Source: CAZIOH01 sp964540815
GTDB taxonomy: Bacteria > Myxococcota_A > Polyangia > Fen-1088
Assembly: GCA_964540815.1 (NCBI GenBank)
Contig: CAZIOH010000015.1
Span: forward strand, 24,637 to 88,636
Reading direction: 5' to 3'
Length of the DNA: 64,000 nt
Position numbers and translations under genes: made by a program. The stretch's first letter is position 1, and each line of letters starts with the position of its first letter. The notes below the pieces were generated by a model. That model saw only the letters and a list, made by a program, of their open reading frames with translations. It had not been told where the DNA came from and ran no database searches. Of the stretch, positions 44,410 through 52,828 are shown piece by piece.

Positions 44410-45972
44410 CTAGTGGAGGTTCTTGCAGCCGGCGTTCTGTGCCGGGAGCGCGCGCCACGCCGAGGGATCCGCTGGAAGCTTGAGCGCGCGGAGCGTGGCG
44501 ACGTACTCGCCCACGGCCCGGCAGGCGTCACCGTGGCCTGAAAGCGCGTGCCAGAACCGCTCGACCGCGGCCGGGAGATCTCCGCGGAGCTGGGCGCGCA
44601 GCCCGTCCACGTAGGCGGCGAGGGGGTCGTCGGTCGCGTCGGAATCCGTGCGGCCCGGATCCTCCTTGGTCGGGCCGGGCGTGCGCAGGCGCGCGTAAAG
44701 ACGCAGGTCGGCGTCGTGAGCCAGGGCCTCCGGCCCGAGCCCATCCAGGGCCTGCGTCAGCTCGCCGATGCCACCGGCGGCCAGCGCAGCCCTTGCCACC
44801 AGCAGGCGTGTCTCCGGATCGGCTGGACGTGGACCATCGGGAAGGGTCGGCGCACGGCCCCGGCCGAGCGCCACCGCCGCCGCCGCCCAGGCGTAGGCCG
44901 GCGTGCCCGGGTCGATCGACGGACGCGCGCGCTCGAGCAGGGTGGCCGCCAGATCCAGCGCTCCGAGCTGCGCCAGCGTCTCGGCGACCCGAGCGAGGAG
45001 CCGAGGCACGTCCGGCACGAGGCGCGCAGCCTCGGCGGCCAGCATCGTGGCCCGCGCCCTGTCGCCGGCCCGCCTGGCCCGCACGGCGCCCCCGAGCGCA
45101 CAGCCCGCCCGGAAGAAGGCTGGCAGAAGCGATTCGGTCTCGCGCCGCCCGCCGACGTCCCGTGGACCGGCGTCTCCCGTCAGGTGGTCCGCGTCCGTAT
45201 CCGCGCTTGCGCCCGAGCCTGCATCCGTCCCTGCCGTGGCGGATCGCCCGGCCCTTCCGCACGGCTCGGGGATTGGCGCGTCCGAATCGAGAGCGGTCTC
45301 CGCCTCGTCGAGGAGCAGAAGGGCCTGCGGATCGGACGGCGTCTGCAGCAGGATCGCTTGCAGGGTGGCGCGGGCGGCCCTGGCATCCCCGAGATCGAGC
45401 TCGACCTCGGCCAGCGCGGTCCGCACCGGTCCAAACCCCGGGCCCGCGACCATGCCCGCCTCGAGGGCGCGCCCCGCCCCCACCAGATCGCCGGTTCGGG
45501 TGCGCGCCCGACCGAGCGCGTACAGGGGGTACGCGGTGCCGGGGGCCGCCGCCGCAGCCCGGGTGGCCTGCGCGATGGCCGCCGTCGGCTTGCCCATCTC
45601 CACCAGCGTCAGCGCCCGGGCGGCCGCCTCCATGCTCCAGCGTCCGTCGCGTCCCTCGGCGTCCGACTCGGGCGGCAACCGCGCCAGCAGCCGCTCGGCT
45701 TCACCCATGGTATCGAACCCGTACTCGACTGCCAGGGTCGCGTCGGCGAAGGCCAGCGCGGTCGCCCCGGTGCGAGCGCCCGTGGTCTCCGCGACCAGCC
45801 GCCGTCCGGCCCCCTGCGCCCGCACGAGCGCGTCGAGCCCACCCCGCTCCACTTCGAGCACGACCTGCGTCTCGAGGCGCCCGGTGGCGGCTCGCCGGCG
45901 CCAGCCCACGGTCAGCCAGGTCCCAGCGCCGAGCAAGGCCAGGATCACGAGAGCCAAGGCTGCGCCGCGCAT
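44410..45972 (-). CDS. membrane-anchored TPR protein
   Basis: This 520-residue protein has an N-terminal membrane helix (LALVILALLGAGTWLTVGW) followed by Ala/Leu/Arg-rich helical TPR-like repeats throughout (for example YPLYALGRARTRTGDLVGAG). There is a disordered Asp/Ser/Thr-rich insert near residues 240-275 and cysteines near the C-terminus (HGDACRAV, NAGCKNLH). It probably acts as an exported scaffold. It is the last of four same-strand genes after the Ser/Thr kinase and follows the RCC1 lipoprotein by 137 bp; no function is assigned. Confidence 0.72.
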   Translation of the reverse strand: MRGAALALVILALLGAGTWLTVGWRRRAATGRLETQVVLEVERGGLDALVRAQGAGRRLVAETTGARTGATALAFADATLAVEYGFDTMGEAERLLARLPPESDAEGRDGRWSMEAAARALTLVEMGKPTAAIAQATRAAAAAPGTAYPLYALGRARTRTGDLVGAGRALEAGMVAGPGFGPVRTALAEVELDLGDARAARATLQAILLQTPSDPQALLLLDEAETALDSDAPIPEPCGRAGRSATAGTDAGSGASADTDADHLTGDAGPRDVGGRRETESLLPAFFRAGCALGGAVRARRAGDRARATMLAAEAARLVPDVPRLLARVAETLAQLGALDLAATLLERARPSIDPGTPAYAWAAAAVALGRGRAPTLPDGPRPADPETRLLVARAALAAGGIGELTQALDGLGPEALAHDADLRLYARLRTPGPTKEDPGRTDSDATDDPLAAYVDGLRAQLRGDLPAAVERFWHALSGHGDACRAVGEYVATLRALKLPADPSAWRALPAQNAGCKNLH

Positions 45973-46030
45973 GTACCGTCTTGATTACGGCAAAGTCGCC
46001 CACCCTCCAAGTTAATGGCGGGCAGAGCGG

Positions 46031-46078
46031 GTGACCGAGGAAGGTGACCGAGACGGGAGACCGAGGATCGGGTGACCG
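46031..46078. repeat. imperfect GTGACCGAG repeat
   Basis: GTGACCGAGG, GTGACCGAGA, AGACCGAGGA and GTGACCGCC lie in the gap between the RCC1 and TPR genes, a fourth intergenic array of the GTGAYC kind. Confidence 0.55.
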
Positions 46079-46109
46079 CCGGGCGAGGGTCGTGTCCCCG
46101 CCCCGGCGC

Positions 46110-47762
46110 TCACAGCGGCAGGCCGACCACCGTCACGGGGGTCGGGCGCTGGTCGTTGGCGATCTCGTAGCCCGCGCCGAGCTGAGCCAGGTTGTCCTGG
46201 CCCCAGCAGTTCACCTGGTTGGCCCGCCGCGCGCACGTGTAGTTGAAACCCGCCGCCAGGGTGGTGACGTCGGTGACGCCCGAGCCGACATCGACGGGCG
46301 TGAGGGAGGGGGTGGTGGTCCCGACGCCGAGCTGTCCGTTCGCGTTCGCGCCCCAGCACGCGACCGTCCCGCTCCGGCGCACGATGCACAGGTGCTGCTG
46401 GCCGCCGGCGCCGATCTGCCGCGCGTCGGAGATCCCCGGCACGTCCACCGGCATGGGCGCGGGTCGCATGTCCCCGGTCCCGAGCTGGCCGGCGCTGTTG
46501 TCCCCCCAGCACGCGAGCTGGCCCGTGGATCGTCGCACGCACGCGAACTGTGGGCTCACCGCCAGCTCGACCATGTCCTGCTGCAAAGACACCACGGGCA
46601 CCGGCAGGGGCTGGTCCTTCTTCGAGCCGTCGCCGATCTGTCCGCTGGTGTTCTCCCCCCAGCACCACACCGCGTTGACCTTCAGGCGGGCACAGGTGAA
46701 CGTCGCCCCCGCCTGCACCTCGACCACCCCCTGCAAGTTCACCGGCTGGGGCGTCGGCTGCGGCGTGGCGCTGGCGGCGCCGATGCCGAGCTGGCCCTTG
46801 CTGTTGCTTCCCCAGCACGACACCGTGGCCGCGGCGTCGCCATGAAGGACGCACGTGTGCTGGCCCCCGCCGGAGATCTGCACGCAGTCGGTGACGCCCA
46901 CCACCGGGGTCGGTCGGAAATGGGTTCCCCCCACGCTCCCGGTCCCGAGCTGCCCGGAGGTATTTTGCCCCCAGCAAAACGCCTTGCCGGTCCCGTCGCA
47001 GGCGCAGGAGTGCGCGGCTCCGAGGCCCACGGCCTGCGGCTGCGCGATGTCGAGCACCTGCACATAGAACCGCTCGGCCATGTTGTTTCCGTTTCCGAGC
47101 TGGCCGTCGGTGTTCTGCCCCCAGCAATAGAGCTGCTTCCCGCCGACCGCGCAGCTGTGGTTGCCCGAGGCCCACAGGCTCCTGCCGCCGGGCGAGATCG
47201 CCGGCGGGTCGGGCAGGCGACCGCTCCAGGCGGGGAGCGTCCCTCCGCCGAGGTGCAGGTCCGTGCACCCACCATCGATACAGGTGGTGCCGCTCGGGCA
47301 GACCACCCCCGCGCACACCCCGCGCAAGAGGAGCTGCAGCAGGCGGCTCTGTCCGGTGACGAAGTTGGTATCGATCTGCTGCTGGACCACCGGGTTGCCC
47401 TCGAGGGAGCCCACCGCCACCACCGACACCGCGGACGTTCCCCCCGCGGGCCTGAGGCCGAGGGTCAGCGGCTGCGATCCCGCGCTCGTCAGGTTCTCCC
47501 CACCGTCCCAGGGATTGGTCGCGGTCGCGGATCCCGCGGTCGCGGATCCCGAAGTCGCCGTGCCATGGACGGTCAGATCGATGTGGTCGAGCCCGGTCGG
47601 GATCGGCAGATCGGTGTAGACGACCAGCACGATCTGGGTCAGAGGCTGGCAGCCAGTCGACCCGAGCAGTAGACCTGCCGCCGCCGCCGCCAGGCGAGCG
47701 GTCAGAGCGGCGGTCGCCCGCCAGCGTCGGTCGTGGCTCCGGTTGTGGCTGCTCTTCCGCAA
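46110..47762 (-). CDS. RCC1-repeat lipoprotein, seven-bladed propeller
   Basis: This 550-residue secreted protein has a signal-like N-terminus ending in STGC (probable lipid anchor). A beta domain of about 160 residues holds a small CxxGxxCxxGxC-type motif (CPSGTTCIDGGC). Seven RCC1-type repeats follow, each with a CWGxNxxGQLGxG-like core, enough for one complete propeller. The cysteine in each repeat (CWGQN, CWGSN, CWGEN, CWGDN, CWGAN) is regularly spaced. The TTG at 47762 was chosen because GGAG lies 8 nt upstream and a signal peptide follows; an ATG at 47831 is an alternative. It follows the PEGA-like gene in the same operon. Confidence 0.78.
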   Translation of the reverse strand: MRKSSHNRSHDRRWRATAALTARLAAAAAGLLLGSTGCQPLTQIVLVVYTDLPIPTGLDHIDLTVHGTATSGSATAGSATATNPWDGGENLTSAGSQPLTLGLRPAGGTSAVSVVAVGSLEGNPVVQQQIDTNFVTGQSRLLQLLLRGVCAGVVCPSGTTCIDGGCTDLHLGGGTLPAWSGRLPDPPAISPGGRSLWASGNHSCAVGGKQLYCWGQNTDGQLGNGNNMAERFYVQVLDIAQPQAVGLGAAHSCACDGTGKAFCWGQNTSGQLGTGSVGGTHFRPTPVVGVTDCVQISGGGQHTCVLHGDAAATVSCWGSNSKGQLGIGAASATPQPTPQPVNLQGVVEVQAGATFTCARLKVNAVWCWGENTSGQIGDGSKKDQPLPVPVVSLQQDMVELAVSPQFACVRRSTGQLACWGDNSAGQLGTGDMRPAPMPVDVPGISDARQIGAGGQQHLCIVRRSGTVACWGANANGQLGVGTTTPSLTPVDVGSGVTDVTTLAAGFNYTCARRANQVNCWGQDNLAQLGAGYEIANDQRPTPVTVVGLPL

Positions 47763-47838
47763 TCCGCGATCTCCGAGGTCCGTCGTTTGGTTCAGTGAGC
47801 GATCTTGGAGCGATCTTCCAGCAATGATCATCCAAGGA

Positions 47839-48699
47839 TCATCGAGCAGCACCCAGCGGGAGGGCTCCCACCGAGATGCTTCCCGGTGGGACGTTCCCGA
47901 TGAACGGGCGCTCCCGGTGCTCGTACGAATACAGCAGGATCGCCGAGGTCGCGGCCACGACCACCACCGCCCCGATGGTCCCCCAGGTCCAGGGCGAGGC
48001 CCACCAGGGTCGTTCGCGTCGCGCCGGGGCCTCGGCGACCGGCGTCGCACCGAGGGGCAAACCGGAATCGGGGGCCACGGGTTGTTGCGGAAGAGCCAGC
48101 GGCGGCGAGAGGGCCACGAGCGAAGGCAAGGCGAGGGGGATGTCCCGTTCCTCGCGCTCGGCCAGCGAGAACAGCACGCGCGCCCGCTCCACCCCTGCCC
48201 GGCTCACCACCAGCGTGTGCTGTCCGGGATCGAGGGGCAAGGGTCCGGCCAGGCTGGCGACCGGGACGTCCATGCCGTCGACCTGAAACGTGTCGACCTC
48301 GGTGTTGCCGGTCGCGTGTACCCGGATGCGCGGGATCCGTTGTTCGAGCTCGGGCAAGACCTCGGCCGCCGCCTTTCGAAACGGGGCGGTCTCGCCCGAC
48401 GCGGGATCCTCGAGGATGCGGTGATAGTTCTTGGCCGCCTCGATCAGCCGGCCAGTCCGGGCCTGCGCGCCCGCCAGGTTGATGAGGACAACCGGTCGCG
48501 GGGACAGGGCATAGGCCTCCTCGAAGGAGGCTCGAGCCTCGGGCCAGTGCGACTGGCGCGCGGCCTCCACGCCCTCCCGGAAGGCCCGCTGCGCATCCTC
48601 CTCGGTCCCGGCGGCCCGCACGGGGCCCGCTCCGCCCACCGTCCCGGCCGCCACCCCCAGAAGGACGAGCACGACCCGGGTTCGATGCACGCCTATCAT
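47839..48699 (-). CDS. TPR/PEGA-like membrane protein
   Basis: This 286-residue protein has a signal segment (VVLVLLGVAAGTVGG), a TPR-like helical region (about residues 33-95; WPEARASFEEAYALSPRPVV), then a PEGA-like beta domain (about 120-185; VDGMDVPVASLAGPLPLDPGQ). A C-terminal membrane helix (WGTIGAVVVVAATSAILLY) is near residue 240. This layout is common next to Ser/Thr kinases in myxobacteria. It lies 48 bp after the kinase stop and is preceded by a triplicated Shine-Dalgarno-like array. Confidence 0.75.
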   Translation of the reverse strand: MIGVHRTRVVLVLLGVAAGTVGGAGPVRAAGTEEDAQRAFREGVEAARQSHWPEARASFEEAYALSPRPVVLINLAGAQARTGRLIEAAKNYHRILEDPASGETAPFRKAAAEVLPELEQRIPRIRVHATGNTEVDTFQVDGMDVPVASLAGPLPLDPGQHTLVVSRAGVERARVLFSLAEREERDIPLALPSLVALSPPLALPQQPVAPDSGLPLGATPVAEAPARRERPWWASPWTWGTIGAVVVVAATSAILLYSYEHRERPFIGNVPPGSISVGALPLGAAR

Positions 48700-48700
48700 T

Positions 48701-48744
48701 CAGATGGATTCCTCCAGATGGATTCCTCGCAGGTCGATTCCTCG
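48701..48744. repeat. triplicated Shine-Dalgarno-containing repeat
   Basis: Three units of 14, 15 and 15 bp (CAGATGGATTCCTC type) fill the gap between the kinase and the PEGA-like gene. On the minus strand each contains GAGGAAT, so three ribosome-binding-like sequences stand in tandem before one ATG. Confidence 0.7.
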
Positions 48745-48747
48745 CAA

Positions 48748-50307
48748 TCACTGCCAGCGTGTGAACAGGGGCACGGAGAGATGGGTCGATCCAGTGGGGG
48801 TGGGATTTTCGACATCCGGGGTCCGCAACCGGCGCGGGGTCACCTTGCTGACCTTACGCCGGGAACGATGGGCTTGGGAATCCCGAATTGGTTTCGAGGC
48901 CGAATTGTTGGCGGCCGTCAGCGTGACCCCCGGTTCCGCGCGCCCCGGCGCGACTGTCGCCGCCGCGGCCGTGGCCTCCGCGAGGGGATGGGCGGGATCG
49001 GGCAGGGTCGCGCCCGGACCCGCGACGGCCGGCGCGACGGTTGGAATGGTCAGCACCGCCGCCTCGTCGCGGTTGTCGACCTCGGCCTCCTCGGCCGCCG
49101 TGGGGATGGTCTTCCCCGAGGGCAGCACGTGGATGTGAACCGGGCGCCGGAAGTTGATGGCGTAGAGGGTCCCGGCGGTGGCCCCCGCCCCGAGCACGAG
49201 ACCAAGGGCGATGGTCCGGAGCGCCGAGGCCCGGCGCGGCTGATGCGCGAGGCTGGGAACCGGGATGACCGGTCCGGTCGTCGGTGGCCACGACTTGGTC
49301 GACGTCACCGGCGAGGACTCGATCTTCTTCAGGTGCGCGGCCAGCATCGAACGCTGCTCCTGGCTCGCGACGAGGAAGTGCTGGCGCATGTAGTCGCCAA
49401 CGGTGAGCAAGCCCTCCTCGCCGATCAGCGGCGCCAGCATGGTCTCGAGGCGTGAGGCGATCTCCGCGGCGGTGGCGGGCCGGCTCTCGCGATCCTTGGC
49501 CAGCATCTCGAACAGGAGCTCGCACAGCTCGGGTGGAACGTCGCTGCGCACCTCGCCGATGTCCGGGGGCGGCTCGGTCAAGATGCGGCGCGTGCCATCG
49601 AACCCGTCGCGGTTCGAGTAGAGCCTGTGCCCCGACAGGAGCTCGTACAGCGTCACGCCGAGCGAGAAGAAGTCCGCGCGGCGATCGGCCTCCTCGAAGC
49701 GCAGCTGCTCGGGGGACAGGTACCCCATGTTCCCCTTGAGCACGCCGGCGCTGGTACGGGTCGCGTTGCCGAGGGCCTTGGCGATGCCGAAATCCGTCAC
49801 CCGCACCGTGCCGTCGAATCCGATGAGGACATTCTGGGGCGAGACATCGCGGTGCACGAGGCCCAGCGTCAGGCCTTCCTCGGAGCGGACCTCGTGGGCG
49901 GCGTGGAGCCCCCGCGCCGTGTCCACGCAGATCCGGATCACGACCTGCATCGGGATCAAGCGCCCGGCCGCCGCCGCCTCCGAGATGAGCCGCGAGAGCG
50001 GCACGCCCTCGACGAAGTCCATGATCAAGAACGGACCGTCCTCGTCCTCGCCCACGTCGAGCACGCCGACGGCGTTAGGATGGCGGACTAGACCGGCGAG
50101 GCGGGCTTCGTCCATGAACATGGAACGAAATGTGGGGTCGTTCCTGAGCTGCTCATGGAGGCGTTTGCGGGCACACCACCGCAAGAACCGTCCTTCCCTG
50201 CGGAAGACGAGCTCGACAAACCCCATTCCACCTTGGGCGATCGTGGCAACGCGGGTGTATGATGCCGCTGGGACTGAAGCGGCAAGGGGGGGGGAACCCA
50301 CAGTCAC
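48748..50307 (-). CDS. transmembrane Ser/Thr protein kinase
   Basis: This 519-residue eukaryotic-like kinase has the glycine loop IAQGGMGFVELV, catalytic HRDVSPQN, DFG in VTDFGIAKAL and SPEQL in place of APE, all intact. The kinase domain ends near residue 300. A helical juxtamembrane segment, one membrane helix (ALRTIALGLVLGAGATAGTLYAI, about 370-395) and an Ala/Pro/Thr-rich extracytoplasmic tail with a basic patch follow. TATACT lies 6 nt before the GTG at 50307, favouring a leaderless start; a GTG at 50301 preceded by GGAGG is the alternative. It heads the minus-strand module and is divergent from the winged-helix gene. Confidence 0.9.
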   Translation of the reverse strand: MTVGSPPLAASVPAASYTRVATIAQGGMGFVELVFRREGRFLRWCARKRLHEQLRNDPTFRSMFMDEARLAGLVRHPNAVGVLDVGEDEDGPFLIMDFVEGVPLSRLISEAAAAGRLIPMQVVIRICVDTARGLHAAHEVRSEEGLTLGLVHRDVSPQNVLIGFDGTVRVTDFGIAKALGNATRTSAGVLKGNMGYLSPEQLRFEEADRRADFFSLGVTLYELLSGHRLYSNRDGFDGTRRILTEPPPDIGEVRSDVPPELCELLFEMLAKDRESRPATAAEIASRLETMLAPLIGEEGLLTVGDYMRQHFLVASQEQRSMLAAHLKKIESSPVTSTKSWPPTTGPVIPVPSLAHQPRRASALRTIALGLVLGAGATAGTLYAINFRRPVHIHVLPSGKTIPTAAEEAEVDNRDEAAVLTIPTVAPAVAGPGATLPDPAHPLAEATAAAATVAPGRAEPGVTLTAANNSASKPIRDSQAHRSRRKVSKVTPRRLRTPDVENPTPTGSTHLSVPLFTRWQ

Positions 50308-50313
50308 CTCCAC

Positions 50314-50337
50314 AGTATACCGGCTCGCGGTCGAGCC
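50314..50337. promoter_or_regulatory. divergent promoter with shared -10 and palindrome
   Basis: GTATAC supplies TATACT to the kinase (minus strand, 50314-50319) and TATACC to the winged-helix gene (plus strand, 50316-50321). An inverted repeat GGCTCG-CGGT-CGAGCC (50322-50337) sits beside it in the 39-bp gap. Confidence 0.5.
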
Positions 50338-50346
50338 CGTGTCATC

Positions 50347-52248
50347 GTGATTGCGAAACAGGACCTTATCGCAAAAGCAACCGCCGCGTTCGGAGCTGGC
50401 GAACACGGCGACTTCCGCGGTTTCGACGCGATATGGGAGGAGCTGCGAGCGGCCAGTGACACGGCGCTCCGAGGGTGGCGCCTGGCCCTGCAGGCCATCC
50501 GCTGGTCATTCGACCCAGGTTTCTGCCCGCCGCCCGTAGCCGGCGAAGCCCGCCAGCTGGCAAGGGAATCCCCCGAGAGCGCGGCCACCGTGGCGCGGGT
50601 GTGCTCGGTCATGGAGCGGGCGTGCATCCCCGCGCTCGACGGGACCCAGCTCGCCATCTGGACCGAGGTTCATGCGGGCTTGCCCCCGGCGGGGCCGCCG
50701 CCCGGCGGGCCGGCGGTCGCCGCTGCCCCCGGGACCCTGAACGGGGTCGGCGCGCGGCCGCCCGTGGAGCTCGGCGAAGGGATCGATGTCTCGTTGCGAT
50801 CGGCGCGCCTGTGGTTGCGACTCCTCGCAGGGGAGGCGGCCGGGGCCGACAGCGAGGCCAAGCAGATCTTCGAGGAGGCGGCCCGGCTCCGGGCACCGGC
50901 GCAGGTCATCGAGACCACGGTCCTGCGTTCGCTCTCGGCGCTGTCGGCCGGCGAGACGGAGGCGGCGGTCGATCTGGCGCGGCGGGCTTCGCGCATGGCG
51001 CAGGCCGAGTCCCTGCCCCAGCTCGAGTATCTGGCCAACCTGACGCTGGCCCGGGTGCGCCGGTACTCGGGCCGCCCGCACCTCGCCCTTCACATCCTGG
51101 TGGCCCTGTCCCGGGTCGCGCCGCCCGTGTGGTCGGGGTGGATCGCGTGGGAGGTCATCCTGGCGGGCGGCAGGCCGCAGTTCGCGCGCGATCCGCAGTT
51201 CGCGCGCGAAGCGATCGACGGCGGCGGATCCGCGTCGCCGGCCGCCGAGTCCGGGGAATCCCAGCCGGTGGCCGCACCCATCGCGTCGGTCCCGCGGATG
51301 CGTCCGGCCGGCGGGCTGGTCGAGGGTGCCGCGCGCGAGCTCGCGTTGCCGGAGACCCCCGCCTCCGCGGCAGCGAGGGCCCTGTTCGGCTTCCTGCAGG
51401 TGGTGCGCGACGGCCACCGCGAGGAGTTCGCCGAGCAGGCGGTGGCGCTCCGCAAGGCCAGCGCCTGCTGGTGGGATCTGGCGCAGGAGAGCGAAACCCT
51501 GCTCGCGGCGGTGGACGTCGCTCAGGATGACGCGCCGGTGCGGCTCGCGCCGTGGCGCCGCGGCGAGACCACTGCGATACCCTGCGGGCTGCACGGCATC
51601 GGCATTCCCCAGGGCGCGGACCTCGAGACCGAGACCGCCACCGCCTTCGTCCTGGCGGGCCCACAGAAGTCGGGTCGCCGGATCTTGCGGCCAGGCCTGA
51701 CCTTGGCCCCGGAGGCGCGCATGTTGACGCGCGAGTCGGCCAAGAACGCCGCGGCGGGCGTCCGCACCGAGACCGGAATCGCGGCGCTGGCGCTGGCCGG
51801 ACCGAACGGGCTGTCGCGCGAGGATTTCTTCCGGACCGTGTACGGTTTCCCCTTCGTCCCGCACCGGCACCAGGCCGTGCTGGATGTCCTGTGCCACCGC
51901 ATGCGCAACCTGCTCGGGGATGCGGGCGAGCTGCGCCGAGACGGGGCCGACGCGGGCGGCGGCGGCGCCTCCGGGCCCTCGCTGGTCCTGATCCTCGGCA
52001 AGCCGATCGTGGTGCCGGACATGCGCTGTGCCCTGCCCACCTCGGATCGGGTGCTGCGCGCGCTGGCCACGCTCGGGACCACCAGCGCCAGCACGGCGGC
52101 CGAGTCCTTGCGCATGCCCCTGCGCACCGTCCAGGCGGTGCTGCAACAGCTGGTGGCCGAGGGCGCCTGCACGGTCGAGCGCGACGGGCGGCGGGTGAGC
52201 TACCGCATCGAGGACACCACCTTCACCGAGGTCACCTCCGCGTCGTGA
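50347..52248 (+). CDS. large helical protein with C-terminal winged-helix domains
   Basis: This 633-residue protein has no named family that I recognise. The N-terminal 300 residues are Ala/Leu/Arg-rich TPR-like helices (LARRASRMAQAESLPQLEY). Residues about 480-560 resemble an OmpR-type winged helix (GLSREDFFRTVYGFPFVPHR). The last 65 residues look like a second winged helix (TTSASTAAESLRMPLRTVQA, then VERDGRRVSYRIED). It is likely a DNA-binding regulator. The GTG start lies 39 bp from the divergent kinase start, which suggests that the kinase or its signal controls this protein. Confidence 0.65.
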   Translation: MIAKQDLIAKATAAFGAGEHGDFRGFDAIWEELRAASDTALRGWRLALQAIRWSFDPGFCPPPVAGEARQLARESPESAATVARVCSVMERACIPALDGTQLAIWTEVHAGLPPAGPPPGGPAVAAAPGTLNGVGARPPVELGEGIDVSLRSARLWLRLLAGEAAGADSEAKQIFEEAARLRAPAQVIETTVLRSLSALSAGETEAAVDLARRASRMAQAESLPQLEYLANLTLARVRRYSGRPHLALHILVALSRVAPPVWSGWIAWEVILAGGRPQFARDPQFAREAIDGGGSASPAAESGESQPVAAPIASVPRMRPAGGLVEGAARELALPETPASAAARALFGFLQVVRDGHREEFAEQAVALRKASACWWDLAQESETLLAAVDVAQDDAPVRLAPWRRGETTAIPCGLHGIGIPQGADLETETATAFVLAGPQKSGRRILRPGLTLAPEARMLTRESAKNAAAGVRTETGIAALALAGPNGLSREDFFRTVYGFPFVPHRHQAVLDVLCHRMRNLLGDAGELRRDGADAGGGGASGPSLVLILGKPIVVPDMRCALPTSDRVLRALATLGTTSASTAAESLRMPLRTVQAVLQQLVAEGACTVERDGRRVSYRIEDTTFTEVTSAS

Positions 52249-52299
52249 GGCCCGAGAGGAGGCGCTGCTCGCCCGATCTCACCTCTCGCAATCGGCCGC

Positions 52300-52743
52300 T
52301 CATCGGGCGGCGGCGCCGGCGGCGGTGCCGGCGAGCGGGAGCGCGTCCTCGTCGATGATCAGGCCACGGCAGTTCGGGCTGCCACAGCGACACGGCTCGG
52401 CCAGGTGCGCCGGGAAGGCGTAGTCGTAACAGATCTCCTGGCCGGCGGCGATGGGACGAAGCGCGATGACCGTGGCCCACACCTCACCGGTGTCGGTGAT
52501 GCCCGTGTCGAGCGTGGCGTTGGGATCGCACGAGTGATTGATGAAGCGCGTCTGATCGACCATGTCGAAGTAGAAGCCGTCTTCGATCCACAGCGAGTAG
52601 CGATCGTCGACTCCGTCGCCATCTCGCCAGGGAACGCCGTCGACTTCGGCGATGGCGTCGCCTTCTTGAAAGGCTCTGGTGGCAACCACTCCGTATCCAT
52701 CGATGGGTGAACGGACCACGCGGATTCCTGGAACCTTCGGCAT
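52300..52743 (-). CDS. SET-domain protein lysine methyltransferase-like
   Basis: This 147-residue protein is almost exactly one SET domain. Motifs are SPIDGYGVVATRAF (residues 12-25), the pseudoknot RFINHSCDPNA (near 66-76), GQEICYDYAF (near 101-110) and a post-SET-like CRCGSPNCRG (near 118-127), whose cysteines can bind zinc with the SET Cys. The catalytic Tyr and Asn-His are present, so it should be active on a lysine of some protein. A CATACT box lies 8 nt before the ATG and no Shine-Dalgarno is seen. Bacterial SET proteins are patchy; a target is not suggested by the neighbours. Confidence 0.88.
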   Translation of the reverse strand: MPKVPGIRVVRSPIDGYGVVATRAFQEGDAIAEVDGVPWRDGDGVDDRYSLWIEDGFYFDMVDQTRFINHSCDPNATLDTGITDTGEVWATVIALRPIAAGQEICYDYAFPAHLAEPCRCGSPNCRGLIIDEDALPLAGTAAGAAAR

Positions 52744-52828
52744 GGGTCCGGAGTATGCCCCAGAGTGTCTCCTTCACTCCAGAAGATCGTTGCGGTCGGG
52801 CTCAAAGGGACGTTACCTGGACCACAGG

